Shown here: piece after piece, positions 7,641 through 15,066 of the stretch
How the letters are laid out: each line of letters begins with the position of its first letter
Numbering within the stretch: the stretch's first letter is position 1
NCBI GenBank assembly: GCA_900551555.1
Contig: URWC01000016.1
Location: 1-19,876, forward strand
Length of the DNA stretch: 19,876 bases
Direction: 5' to 3'
DNA from: an uncultured Collinsella sp.
GTDB lineage: Bacteria; Actinomycetota; Coriobacteriia; Coriobacteriales; Coriobacteriaceae
Position numbers and translations under genes: made by a program
Notes under the pieces: generated by a model
What the model was told of the DNA's origin: nothing
Database searches by the model: none
Seen by the model: only the letters and a program-made list of their open reading frames with translations

Positions 7641-7656
7641 TAATACGTATATAACG
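7641..7656. promoter_or_regulatory. CGTTATA-type tandem operator before regulator 2
   Basis: On the minus strand the sequence reads CGTTATATACGTATTA, two half-sites starting 9 bp apart. The same arrangement occurs at 13791-13805 and 15067-15085. It lies 34 bp before the regulator start codon, inside the only AT-rich, promoter-like stretch, which suits autorepression. No clear -35/-10 pair could be fixed. Confidence 0.5.
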
Positions 7657-7700
7657 TCTAGTTTCATGTTACCTCATATTGATAAAACGATACACCCTCC

Positions 7701-7743
7701 CTACCAAAAAGCGACAGCTTCATTTTGGTAGGTTTTATCTGGG
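7701..7743. repeat. 43-bp dispersed repeat, copy 1
   Basis: Matches 9835-9877 at 39 of 43 positions and shares its core, inverted, with 17179-17211. The ends pair (CTACCAAAA with TTTTGGTAG) to make an imperfect hairpin. It lies in the 218-bp gap between regulator 2 and the YitT-family gene. Confidence 0.6.
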
Positions 7744-7745
7744 CA

Positions 7746-7788
7746 AACGAGAGCCCTCGAAAGCAACGGGGCTTTCGGGGGGCTCGTT
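7746..7788 (-). terminator. Hairpin after the YitT-family gene, possible terminator
   Basis: AACGAG with GCCC and CGAAAGC in the left arm pairs with GCTTTCG, GGGC and CTCGTT in the right arm, with a short loop and one internal mismatch region. On the minus strand it follows the YitT stop by 37 bp. The trailing T-run is short (GTTTGCCC), so termination is plausible but not certain. Confidence 0.4.
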
Positions 7789-7825
7789 CGGATGGGTTGC
7801 GCAGGACCGGCAAAATGCCAATACC

Positions 7826-8833
7826 CTACTTGCCGTCATCCTGCTGCAGGCTGTCCTGTTCGCTGAGGCGCGCCTGCCTGCTGGCCATGCGTGCGGGCTT
7901 GTCGGGATCGGGAACGGCCGTGGGCATGGGCTCGTCGACATGACCGCCCCACCAGCCGCCCACAAAGTTGAGCGTGTGGAACACGTTGATCACGGCGCCG
8001 GGATCAACGTCGCACACCAACTTGATAATGTCCTGGCTCTCGTAGGTCGAAACAACGGTGTTCAGCAGGTACATCTTTTCGCGGCTGTATCCGCCGACGA
8101 CCTCGGCGCAGCTAATGCCGTGCTGAAAATGGTTTACGTAGGCAGTCATGACCTCGTCTGCCTTGCGCGTCGTAATCTGCAGCGTCACGCGGTCGTAGCG
8201 ACGATAGAAACTGTCGATGGTCTTGGTCGAAATAAACTGGAACACGATGGAGTACGCCGCGTTGTCCCAGCCAAACATAAAGCCAAAGATCGCCAGGATA
8301 AAGCAATTGAAACCAAAGATAACGCCCCAGATGGTCTTGCCCGTGTGGTTGGAGACCCACAGCGCGATAAAGTCGGTGCCACCGGTAGATGCGCCGGACT
8401 TTAGCGCGATGGCAGCGCCCAGACCCGAGACCACGCCGCCAAAAATGATGAGCATAATCTTGTCGCCCAAAAATGGAGCGAAGTGAAAGACGTTGAGGAA
8501 CAGCGACGAGAGCACGACCTGCATCATCGAGAAGATGACGAAGCGCTTGCTAATGCCGCTCCAGCATAGGAGCGCCACGGGAATGTTGAGCGCAAGCATG
8601 CCGAGCGAGATGTCGATATGAACGCCACCCAGCGAGGTAACGCGATCGAGCAGGACCGCGACGCCGGTAAGACCGCTCGGAAGCAGGTCGGCGGGCTGAA
8701 TGAACGCCTGGATCAGAAATGTCTGGAGAACGGCGGAAATGGTGACCGCCACGGCAGTAATAGCGCGGCGGACGATGGTGAGGCGGCCGAGTACGAGCAC
8801 TCGGTCCGTGAGCTGATCGATGGCGTTCGCCAC
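7826..8833 (-). CDS. YitT-family membrane protein (DUF161 plus DUF2179)
   Basis: A 335-residue integral membrane protein. Hydrophobic segments at about 22-45, 50-75, 80-97, 100-120, 125-150 and 168-192 form the YitT membrane domain. It includes the family feature LLPSGLTGVAVLL near the start and SGASTGGTDFIALWVS around 145-162. Residues about 210-290 form the cytosolic DUF2179 domain (ITTRKADEVMTAYV to VDPGAVINVF). A hydrophilic tail of about 40 residues follows. Function in bacteria is not settled. The GTG start is supported by AAAGGAG with 5 nt spacing (8839-8845). Neighbours are on the same strand but 218 and 354 bp away, so it is probably a single-gene unit. Confidence 0.9.
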   Translation of the reverse strand: MANAIDQLTDRVLVLGRLTIVRRAITAVAVTISAVLQTFLIQAFIQPADLLPSGLTGVAVLLDRVTSLGGVHIDISLGMLALNIPVALLCWSGISKRFVIFSMMQVVLSSLFLNVFHFAPFLGDKIMLIIFGGVVSGLGAAIALKSGASTGGTDFIALWVSNHTGKTIWGVIFGFNCFILAIFGFMFGWDNAAYSIVFQFISTKTIDSFYRRYDRVTLQITTRKADEVMTAYVNHFQHGISCAEVVGGYSREKMYLLNTVVSTYESQDIIKLVCDVDPGAVINVFHTLNFVGGWWGGHVDEPMPTAVPDPDKPARMASRQARLSEQDSLQQDDGK

Positions 8834-8972
8834 GCAGGCTCCTTTCGAAGGCAGATGTAGTTGTGGGGTATGTCCGCGATTGTAGCATGGAGCGTGCGGG
8901 GGCGCTTCAATTCACCCTCTCTCGACAACCAAAGCGGGACCAGCAACCCCACGACCAAAGGCCCAAATTACA

Positions 8973-9089
8973 AGTGAGTAGACTTTACGCGACCTGCAGA
9001 GCACACCCAAAACCGCCACCCCTGTGACCTGCGGTTTTACTAGAGCAGATGCGCTTTGTGCTCGTCCTGCACCAAAAAGTCTACTCACT
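8973..9089. repeat. 117-bp inverted-repeat element with nested stems
   Basis: The outer arms are AGTGAGTAGACTTT (8973-8986) and its exact complement (9076-9089). Inside are AAAACCGC/GCGGTTTT and GCAG-GCACA/TGTGC-CTGC pairs, so the whole can extrude as a branched hairpin. It occupies the middle of the 354-bp gene-free gap between the HAD and YitT-family genes; no ORF or clear promoter is visible in the rest of that gap. Confidence 0.55.
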
Positions 9090-9187
9090 CAGTCCGAATC
9101 GAAGCCAAACGGATCAAAATCGAAACCAAATTGAGCCAGTCCACCGCAAAAAACGTTTGAACCCGTGCTTCTCGCGGCGGATTGACA

Positions 9188-9817
9188 CTACAAAGCGGCC
9201 AAAATGTCGGTCAGATTATCAATAACGGCATCGGCTCGCGATTGATCGAGGTTGACGCCCTCGTGCGGGCGCAGTGCCAGGACGCGGGCGCCGGAACGTT
9301 TGCCAGCCTCGATGCCCAAAGGCGAGTCCTCGATAACCAGGCACTCGGTAGGCTCCACACCCAGCGCCTCCATGGCACGCAGGTAGATCTCGGGGTCGGG
9401 CTTAAACGCACTGCACTCGTGACCGCTGATGGTGTAGTCCAGCACGTCGGCGATACCGGCAATCCCCACCAGCTCGTCGATCAACTCGCGATAGGACGAG
9501 CTCGCGATGGCACACTTCACGCCGCGCTCGTGCAGTGCGCGCATCACCGGCTCCGTCTGCTCGTTGAGCAGCTCGGCATACGGAACGGGATGGTCCGGGC
9601 TATAGACCTGCTTGTACTCCACGCGCAGGCGCTCGCGCAGCTCAACATCGTCAGGTACCAGCGACTTCCAAATGGCGGGCTCGTTAGACCCCGAAAGATC
9701 GGGGATCTCGTCAAAGTGAAAGCCCTTCTCTTCCATAAACGCCACGCGACGACGGTTGTAGAACCACTCGGTATCGACCAGCACGCCGTCCATGTCAAAC
9801 AGCACTGCCTTGATCAT
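9188..9817 (-). CDS. HAD-superfamily phosphatase/phosphoglucomutase-like (subfamily IA)
   Basis: A 209-residue cytosolic hydrolase. Motif I is FDMDGVLVDTE with nucleophile Asp8 and acid/base Asp10, motif II is Ser106 (IASSS), motif III is Lys139 (FKPDP) and motif IV is Glu163-Asp164 (VIEDSPLGIEAG). The helical cap at about 16-85 is of the beta-phosphoglucomutase/2-deoxyglucose-6-phosphatase type. Likely substrates are small sugar phosphates. The start at 9817 is chosen because GGAGGAG lies 6 nt upstream; a longer in-frame ORF to 9952 runs through a terminator and a repeat and is rejected. It follows the PTS/deglycase operon on the same strand but after a strong terminator, so co-transcription is unlikely. 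Confidence 0.88.
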   Translation of the reverse strand: MIKAVLFDMDGVLVDTEWFYNRRRVAFMEEKGFHFDEIPDLSGSNEPAIWKSLVPDDVELRERLRVEYKQVYSPDHPVPYAELLNEQTEPVMRALHERGVKCAIASSSYRELIDELVGIAGIADVLDYTISGHECSAFKPDPEIYLRAMEALGVEPTECLVIEDSPLGIEAGKRSGARVLALRPHEGVNLDQSRADAVIDNLTDILAAL

Positions 9818-9834
9818 ACGCATCTCCTCCCACC

Positions 9835-9877
9835 TGCCAAAAAGGGACAGGTTTATTTTGGTAGGTTTTATCTGGGA
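9835..9877. repeat. 43-bp dispersed repeat, copy 2
   Basis: Differs from 7701-7743 at four positions. Its ends pair (CTGCCAAAA with TTTTGGTAG), and it lies directly before the ribosome-binding site of the HAD gene, so it forms a hairpin in that gene's leader. Confidence 0.6.
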
Positions 9878-9910
9878 TTTGCGACGCGACAGACACGCCC
9901 TCCCCAGAGC

Positions 9911-9942
9911 AAAAAAGGGGACGGGGCGCAAACCCCATCCCC
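9911..9942 (-). terminator. Rho-independent terminator of the PTS/deglycase operon
   Basis: On the minus strand GGGGATGGGG (9942-9933), a TTTGCG loop and CCCCGTCCCC (9926-9917) form a 10-bp stem with one G-T pair, followed by six T. It begins 35 bp after the stop codon of the second deglycase. Confidence 0.85.
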
Positions 9943-9976
9943 TCTCAATCAACCCGTAAGGTCTACTTACTTGTGA

Positions 9977-10960
9977 TTAGTAGGAAAGCTTCCACATGTA
10001 GCGACGCATGGTCAGCGGGTGCTGACGGGCCTCGGCGATCTGGTTGCCGTACTCGCGCATAACGGCGAGGTGCAGCAGCGGGTTGAAGTAGGTGACGACG
10101 CTCGCGGGCACGGCGTCAGCCAGGCCGTAGTCCTTGGAGTCGATCAGAGCGACCTTGGCGCCCATGCGCTCAAGGAAGGTGAGGGCGCGGGCGTCCATCG
10201 GACGGGTAGCGCCATCAGACATGAAGAAGACGTAGGGCTTACCCTCGGTGGAAACCTCGAACGGGCCGTGGAAGTACTCGCCGGTGTTGTAGGCGGCGGC
10301 GTCGATCCACTGCATCTCGGTGAACAGGAAGGCGGCGTGAGAGTAAGCCATCTTCTCGGAGGCACCAGAGGCCATGAAGTAAATCATCTTGTCGTCCTTG
10401 AAGTCCTCAGCGAACTTCTTGGCGAGCTTCTTGCAGGACTGAGCAGCGTTCTCGCAGAGATCGAAGACGTTGGTGAGGCCGGTGATCATGTCGTCGTACT
10501 TGTCATAGCCCTCGGTCTGCTGAAGGATCTCGAGAGCAAGAGCGATGGCATAGCCGGGCTTCTCGCACTTGGCAGCGAAGTTGGCGTGGAAGCCGTGAAC
10601 GATGACGTAGTCGGCGTCGACGGTCAGAGCGGAGCCAGCCTTGTTGGTGAGGGAGACGACCGGGCAGTTGTGCTTCTTGGCGGTCTTGTTAGCCTCGACG
10701 GTCTCGGGCGTGGAGCCACCGAGGGAGCAGGTGATCACGAAGGTGTGCTCGTTGACCCAGGAAGGCGTGTCATAGTTGAACTCGTTAGCGGTGAAGATCT
10801 GAACGTTCAGCTTGTCCGTGTTGTTGGCCAGGAAGTACTTGGCGGGGTACAGGTCGGACATGGAAGCACCGCAGCCGACGAAGGCGACACTGTGGATCTC
10901 GTGGTTGGACAGGACGTCAGCGACGATCTGCTTAGGGAGGTTAAGGTCGATCTCGTACAT
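9977..10960 (-). CDS. SIS-domain sugar-phosphate amine deglycase (paralogue 2, PTS-linked)
   Basis: A 327-residue double-SIS protein, FrlB/GfrE/GfrF-like. Features are GCGAS (29-33) and SLGGSTPE (79-86) in the first SIS, then catalytic-type Glu215 (TEMQW) and His231 (GEYFHGP) 16 residues apart in the second, and the tail RRYMWKLSY shared with paralogue 3. It is the last gene of the mannose-family PTS operon. The PTS would deliver a 6-phosphorylated substrate and this enzyme would split it, by analogy with Salmonella gfr, into sugar phosphate and amino acid. ATG 10960 is chosen because AAAGGA lies 9 nt before it; an in-frame ATG at 10969 sits on that site. Lysine is almost always AAG, suggesting selection for high expression. 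Confidence 0.87.
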   Translation of the reverse strand: MYEIDLNLPKQIVADVLSNHEIHSVAFVGCGASMSDLYPAKYFLANNTDKLNVQIFTANEFNYDTPSWVNEHTFVITCSLGGSTPETVEANKTAKKHNCPVVSLTNKAGSALTVDADYVIVHGFHANFAAKCEKPGYAIALALEILQQTEGYDKYDDMITGLTNVFDLCENAAQSCKKLAKKFAEDFKDDKMIYFMASGASEKMAYSHAAFLFTEMQWIDAAAYNTGEYFHGPFEVSTEGKPYVFFMSDGATRPMDARALTFLERMGAKVALIDSKDYGLADAVPASVVTYFNPLLHLAVMREYGNQIAEARQHPLTMRRYMWKLSY

Positions 10961-11050
10961 CTGACACATTCCTTTCGATTTTTGCGGCGCCACATTGCCG
11001 GGCGCTCGCAGGGTTACCGTGGTTTGGACCGAGTCGCCGGTCCGTTGAGG

Positions 11051-11081
11051 ATGCGACAAGGGGACTGTCCCATTGTCGCAT
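11051..11081. repeat. 31-bp palindromic hairpin inside the PTS operon
   Basis: ATGCGACAA and TTGTCGCAT flank an inner palindrome GGGACTGTCCC, giving an almost fully paired hairpin. It lies in the 199-bp gap between EIID and the deglycase. There is no minus-strand T-run after it, so it may act in mRNA processing or attenuation, or be a REP element. Confidence 0.55.
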
Positions 11082-11159
11082 TTTGGGGATGGAAGCCTGC
11101 CTGGGGTATGGGATGCCAGGCAGGCCCCCGGGGGAAAGCGGTTAGGCGCTTGGTCGCGA

Positions 11160-11774
11160 CTAGGCCAGAATGCCGGCCGCGGAGAGGGCGATGCCGCCCA
11201 CGATGGCGATCACGAGAAGCCAACCGGTGTTGACGTTCTTCTTGATGAGCCAGTACATAAGGCCGGTGAGGCCGAGGGAGATCATCTGGGGCATCATGCC
11301 GTCCAGGATGTCCTGGATAACAACGGTGCCCTCAGCGAACTGCAGCGGGGTGGTGGCGCCGATCAGCGTAGCGATCATGCCGCCCACGGACATAAGGCCC
11401 ACGATGCCGCAGACATACATGAGCTTCTCCATGAGGTCGCCGCCCTGAAGCTTGCTCAGGTACTCGTGGCCGCCCTGATAGCCCATCTTGGCTGCGAACC
11501 AAGTGATCAGCACAGAGGGGACGATGGAGATGAGCATGGCCAGGATCGGGCCCATGATGGAGCCCTGCTGAGCCAGCTGAACGCCCAGGCCAAAAGCGAT
11601 AACGCGGATGGTACCCTGGAAGAAGGAGTCACCGATGCCGGAAAGCGGACCCATGAGGGAGGTCTTGACCGCGTTGATCGAATCGGGATCGAAGTTCTCG
11701 GGATCCTTGGCGTACTCCTCCTCCATGGAGGCGGTGAGGCCCAGGATAAAGGCGCTCGTCTGCGGGGTGCAGTT
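11160..11774 (-). pseudogene. PTS mannose-family EIID, C-terminal fragment after an in-frame stop
   Basis: In-frame continuation of the EIID gene past the TAA at 11775-11777, encoding about 204 residues from NCTPQTSAFILG to the terminus GIALSAAGILA. It carries the EIID signature INAVKTSLMGPLSGIGDSFF and the membrane segments that pair with EIIC. The first in-frame ATG is at 11726 (MEEEYAKD), inside the conserved domain and without a good ribosome site, so separate expression is doubtful. No frameshift is present: both parts share one frame. The intact protein would be 277 residues, a normal EIID length. This could be a recent nonsense mutation, a readthrough site or a sequencing error. Confidence 0.8.
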
Positions 11775-11993
11775 TTAGAACGCCATGTGACGGTGGTAAG
11801 CCTCTTTCTTAGCAGCGAGCTGCTTGGGGTCGGACTCGTCCGGATAGAGGCGATCGAGCGTGGGAACCATGCCGTAGAGGAAGCCCATGTTCATCTGACG
11901 CTCGTAGTTCCAAGAGGCCTGGATGGCCCAGGAGCGCCAGAAGAACTGGCTGACCTTCTTGTTCAGGGACACGTCCTTGGTTGCGGTTGCCAT
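11775..11993 (-). pseudogene. PTS mannose-family EIID, N-terminal fragment ending at a premature TAA
   Basis: The first 72 residues of EIID, starting at ATG 11993 with AAGGAGG 8 nt upstream. It has the family pattern FFWRSWAIQASWNYERQMNM and GFLYGMVPTLDRLYP, ending EAYHRHMAF then TAA. In E. coli ManZ the matching site continues HLEFFNTQPF, so the stop replaces an aromatic residue; one base change from TAC or TAT (Tyr) would create it. The fragment lacks all membrane-spanning sequence and cannot act as a permease subunit. It follows EIIC after 13 bp. The remainder of the gene is intact and undegraded, which points to a recent event. Confidence 0.85.
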
Positions 11994-12006
11994 AGTGTGT
12001 TCCTCC

Positions 12007-12801
12007 TTAGTCTTCGTCGTCTTCGAGCGGATCGTAGTCGGAATCGACACCGGCGGCTGCATGGGAACCGTTGAACTTGAAGCCCATGAAGACGACAGCC
12101 AGGCACACACCGATCAGAGCGACCGCGATGACGGACAGGTTGAGGTAAGCGGCGAGCAGGAAACCGATGAACAGGAACGGAGTCATACCCTTCTTGATCA
12201 TCATGGTGAGCAGCAGGGCCAAGCCGTAGGCGGTCATGATCTTGGTCGAAACGTTAAGACCAGTGGACAGCCACTCGGGAACCATGTTGACGATGGCCTG
12301 AACCAGGTCGGTGCCAACAAAAACGGCGAGGAAGATCGGCAGGAAGTACATGACGGCGTACAGACCGGAGCCGGCGCAGATGTGCATACGGTAGGCGGTC
12401 TTGAACTTTCCGTTATCGATCGCGCTATCTGCCACATGGGTGAGGGCGGCGATGATGGAACGGAACACGATGCCGAGAAGCTGACCCAGGACGGCGACCG
12501 GGATGGCGATCGTCATGGCGGTCTCGGCGGAAGCATCGGTCAGGCACGCAAAGGCAGCGGCCACGATGCCGCCCAGGACCATATCGGGCGGAACGGCGGC
12601 GCCGACCTGCACCAGGCCCATGGACACGAGCTCGACGGCGGCACCGACGGCAAGGCCGGTGGGCACATCGCCCAGCAGCAGACCGACGAGCGTAGCGCCA
12701 ACGAGGGGCTGCTCGAAGTTAAGACGACCGAGCAGGCGGGAGTCCCACATGCAGAACACGCCGACGAGGCCGACGAGCACCGCACTGATGAACGTATTCA
12801 T
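12007..12801 (-). CDS. PTS mannose-family EIIC permease subunit
   Basis: A 264-residue membrane subunit that, with EIID, forms the sugar channel of a mannose-family phosphotransferase system. The sequence is typical of EIIC: an N-terminal hydrophobic segment, then RPL-type region FEQPLVGATLVGLLLGDVPT and VGAAVELVSMGLVQVGAAVPPD, and several further hydrophobic spans to about residue 240. The C-terminus is acidic (DYDPLEDDED). ATG 12801 has AAAGGAG with 6 nt spacing. It lies 36 bp after EIIAB and 13 bp before EIID in one operon. The transported substrate cannot be told from sequence; the deglycase at the operon end suggests a fructosyl- or glucosyl-amine rather than mannose. Confidence 0.93.
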   Translation of the reverse strand: MNTFISAVLVGLVGVFCMWDSRLLGRLNFEQPLVGATLVGLLLGDVPTGLAVGAAVELVSMGLVQVGAAVPPDMVLGGIVAAAFACLTDASAETAMTIAIPVAVLGQLLGIVFRSIIAALTHVADSAIDNGKFKTAYRMHICAGSGLYAVMYFLPIFLAVFVGTDLVQAIVNMVPEWLSTGLNVSTKIMTAYGLALLLTMMIKKGMTPFLFIGFLLAAYLNLSVIAVALIGVCLAVVFMGFKFNGSHAAAGVDSDYDPLEDDED

Positions 12802-12837
12802 ACCCTTCTCCTTTCAGTCAGGCAAAAGCCTGGTTGA

Positions 12838-13761
12838 TTACAGCTTGGCGTCGATGTCGACGCTCTGATACGTAGGGGTCTGCTGAACATAGAGCTTGAT
12901 GCCCATGTCGAGCAGCTGATTGACGTCGGCCTTCTGGGTGGCGTCGAGAAAGACGGAGCTGTCCTTGCCGCCGACCTGATCGGCACCGTCGTGGTTGGCG
13001 GTGGCGCCCAGGTTGATGGCGTCGAGCTTGTAGCCCTGGCAGAACTGCAGCATCTCGGCCGTGTTGCCAAAGACGAACATGACGCGCTCGCCGAGGGTGT
13101 TGAGCTTGTCCATCTTGGCGAGGGCACGCTCGACGGTGAAGACGTTCAGGCGCACGCCCTGGGGCTTGGCCAGCTTAAGAGCGCCCTTCTTGATGTCATC
13201 GTTGGCGGCGGCGTTGTCGACGACGATGATGCGCTCGGCCTGAACCTTGGTGGTCCAGGTAAAGACGACCTGGCCGTGCAGCAGACGGTAATCAAGACGT
13301 GCGAGGACGATCTTGGCGGGACCGGAGCTGTGACGGGACGCCTTGGCCTTCTTGGCGGGAGCCGCGGCAGCCTCGACCGGTGCGTTGGGGTTGGTCAGAC
13401 CGGTGCGGGCCTCGTTGATGAGGGCTGCGAGCTCGGCACCCTTGACGGGGACGGGGCTCATAGCGAGCGTGAGCGCCAGCGGGATGTTGAAACCGCTGAC
13501 AACCGTGAACTTCGTGCCGTTCTTGGAAAGCTCGACCATGCTGTTGTTGACCGAGCTGCCGAGCATATCGGTCAGCACATAGACGGTGTCGTCCGCGTTG
13601 AACGTGGCGATCATGGCGTCCACCTTATCGGTGATGGGCTCCTTGTCGTCACGAGCAAGCGACACGACGTGGACGTTCGACACGTCGCCGAGAACCATCT
13701 CGAGCGTGTCTTTGGCGCCTGCGGCCAGGCCGCCATGAGATGCGAGAATGATCTGATTCAT
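12838..13761 (-). CDS. PTS mannose-family EIIAB fusion protein
   Basis: A 307-residue cytosolic phosphocarrier. The EIIA domain (about 1-125) has phospho-His9 (ILASHGGLA) and the LTDMLGSS segment with Asp65. An Ala/Lys/Pro-rich linker (about 128-147) joins it to the EIIB domain (148-307), with phospho-His162 in ARLDYRLLHGQVVFTW. Phosphate from HPr passes His9 to His162 to the incoming sugar. This matches the domain order of E. coli ManX; many other mannose-family systems have separate A and B proteins. AGGAGG precedes the ATG closely. It is the first gene of the operon and sits behind a promoter with a perfect TATAAT overlapped by the CGTTATA-type operator. Confidence 0.93.
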   Translation of the reverse strand: MNQIILASHGGLAAGAKDTLEMVLGDVSNVHVVSLARDDKEPITDKVDAMIATFNADDTVYVLTDMLGSSVNNSMVELSKNGTKFTVVSGFNIPLALTLAMSPVPVKGAELAALINEARTGLTNPNAPVEAAAAPAKKAKASRHSSGPAKIVLARLDYRLLHGQVVFTWTTKVQAERIIVVDNAAANDDIKKGALKLAKPQGVRLNVFTVERALAKMDKLNTLGERVMFVFGNTAEMLQFCQGYKLDAINLGATANHDGADQVGGKDSSVFLDATQKADVNQLLDMGIKLYVQQTPTYQSVDIDAKL

Positions 13762-13777
13762 CTTGCCTCCTCCTTTT

Positions 13778-13806
13778 CGTTATGGTCATTATAACGTCTT
13801 ATACGT
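13778..13806. promoter_or_regulatory. CGTTATA-type operator cluster at the PTS promoter
   Basis: On the minus strand the core reads CGTATAAGACGTTATAAT, half-sites 9 bp apart (13791-13805 plus flank), as before regulator 2 and EamA. A third half-site, CGTTAT at 13778-13783 on the plus strand, forms an inverted repeat with ATAACG at 13791-13796. The cluster covers the -10 and the predicted start point, a repressing position. Confidence 0.55.
13788..13793 (-). promoter_or_regulatory. -10 element of the PTS operon promoter
   Basis: A perfect TATAAT on the minus strand, 27 bp before the EIIAB start. No -35 match is seen at 16-18 bp spacing, which suggests an activator may be needed. It overlaps the tandem operator-like site. 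Confidence 0.5.
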
Positions 13807-13831
13807 TGCTTATATTGCTAATTAGTATAAA

Positions 13832-13866
13832 GACCGTTCGCGGGTGAAAATCGACCGTTGACGGGT
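13832..13866. promoter_or_regulatory. Tandem 14-bp direct repeat upstream of the PTS promoter
   Basis: GACCGTTCGCGGGT (13832-13845) and GACCGTTGACGGGT (13853-13866) are 21 bp apart, two helical turns, with two mismatches. They lie about 50-85 bp upstream of the predicted transcription start, a usual place for an activator. The cognate protein is unknown. Confidence 0.4.
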
Positions 13867-13943
13867 TTAACGTATTTGAAACGTTGGGGCTGGGTAGGCC
13901 GCGCTGGCTGGATAACCCGAGGTCAGACCCTGCGCGCAATCCT

Positions 13944-15026
13944 CTATCGCACAAAGTACCAGGGGCTTTCCTGCACGGTGGGCTCCAGCGCGATGCCGGT
14001 GCGCTCCTTAAACAGATCCATGTCCTGCGATTTCTCCGTCCACCACGCGTTGGGCTTAAAGGTCATGCTCTCAACAACATGACCGACAAACACACTGTTG
14101 CGCAGCTTGGAGAAGTCGGTGTTCATGATCAGGATGGACGCGAGCACCAGCACGATGCCCAGGACCTTGATCGCGCCGGCGGGCTCAGCGTAGATGCCAA
14201 TGCCCACCAGTACGGTGACGACCGTCTCGAAAGACATTACGACGGGAACTTTCGACGTCTCGAGCCCCATGGACAGACCCTGCATATATAAGATGTAAGC
14301 CACGGCTGTGGGGATGAGTCCAAAGCCAAGGAACAGCAGCAGCAGCTGTGGCGACATTGCCGCGGCGACATCCGGCCACGGAGCCGCGATAGCCGCCATA
14401 ACCGCACCGCCAAAAACAAAGCCCCAAAACGTGACAGCCAGCGGGTGGACTGTCTTGGTTGCTATCCGGCTAAACACCGCGAGCGACGCACCGCAAAGGC
14501 CTGCAATCACGCCCGACGTGACGCCCCAAACCGAAAAATGAAAACCGGAAAGGTCGCCATTGGTCACTGCAAGCACGCAGCCAACGATGTTAAAGACAAT
14601 GGCGACGAGCTTGTTGGGGGTCACGTCCTCGCGATAAAGCACGCGGCCGAGCACGACGCCAAACACCGGCGAGGTATAGAGCAGCACCGAGGCCGTGGAC
14701 ATGCCCACCTCGCCCATGCACTCGTAATAGCAGGTGTTGGCGGCGGCCAGGCCGACAATACCGACAAGCGCGCAGGGAACAAGCTCTTTAGGGCTTGCCT
14801 TGAACAGTGCCAGCGGACCCTGAGCCACGGTAGACCCCTCACCCGGACGGCAGCCCATAAACATCAGGACCGGCGCCAAGATAAGCGCTCCGACCAACAA
14901 GCGAAAGGCAGCCATGCTCTGGGACGAAACGCCCATGGCCGAGATGCCGTTTACAAAGATTCCGATGCTGCCCCACATAAGCGCGGCGATCAGCACCAGC
15001 ACATAGCCCAGATTGCTTTTCTTCAA
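13944..15026 (-). CDS. EamA/DMT-superfamily transporter
   Basis: An inner-membrane protein of 360 residues with about ten hydrophobic spans in two EamA repeats (about 8-140 and 155-290). The first repeat opens NLGYVLVLIAALMWGSIGIF. The second includes GFGLIPTAVAYILYMQGLSM and the usual late PVVMSFETVVTVLVGI segment. A hydrophilic tail of about 65 residues follows. Members move amino acids or other small metabolites, often outward; the substrate here is unknown. TTG 15026 is chosen because AGGAGG (15032-15037) lies 5 nt upstream; an in-frame GTG at 15062 has no ribosome site and abuts the operator. The CGTTATA-type operator upstream links it to the PTS operon, so amino-acid traffic after deglycation is a reasonable guess. 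Confidence 0.88.
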   Translation of the reverse strand: MKKSNLGYVLVLIAALMWGSIGIFVNGISAMGVSSQSMAAFRLLVGALILAPVLMFMGCRPGEGSTVAQGPLALFKASPKELVPCALVGIVGLAAANTCYYECMGEVGMSTASVLLYTSPVFGVVLGRVLYREDVTPNKLVAIVFNIVGCVLAVTNGDLSGFHFSVWGVTSGVIAGLCGASLAVFSRIATKTVHPLAVTFWGFVFGGAVMAAIAAPWPDVAAAMSPQLLLLFLGFGLIPTAVAYILYMQGLSMGLETSKVPVVMSFETVVTVLVGIGIYAEPAGAIKVLGIVLVLASILIMNTDFSKLRNSVFVGHVVESMTFKPNAWWTEKSQDMDLFKERTGIALEPTVQESPWYFVR

Positions 15027-15066
15027 CGCAGCCTCCTCGGTATTGTTTCCAATATGTTTCACACTA

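Noticed and set aside
9818..9952. Extended start for the HAD protein at 9952
   Set aside because: The extension runs through a rho-independent terminator and a dispersed repeat; GGAGGAG supports the start at 9817.
10019..12074. Long plus-strand open frames opposite the deglycase and PTS genes
   Set aside because: Composition is typical of antisense frames (Val, Gly, Leu, His rich) and the minus-strand genes are clearly recognised.
15027..15062. GTG 15062 as EamA start
   Set aside because: No ribosome site and adjacency to the operator; AGGAGG at 15032-15037 fits the TTG at 15026.
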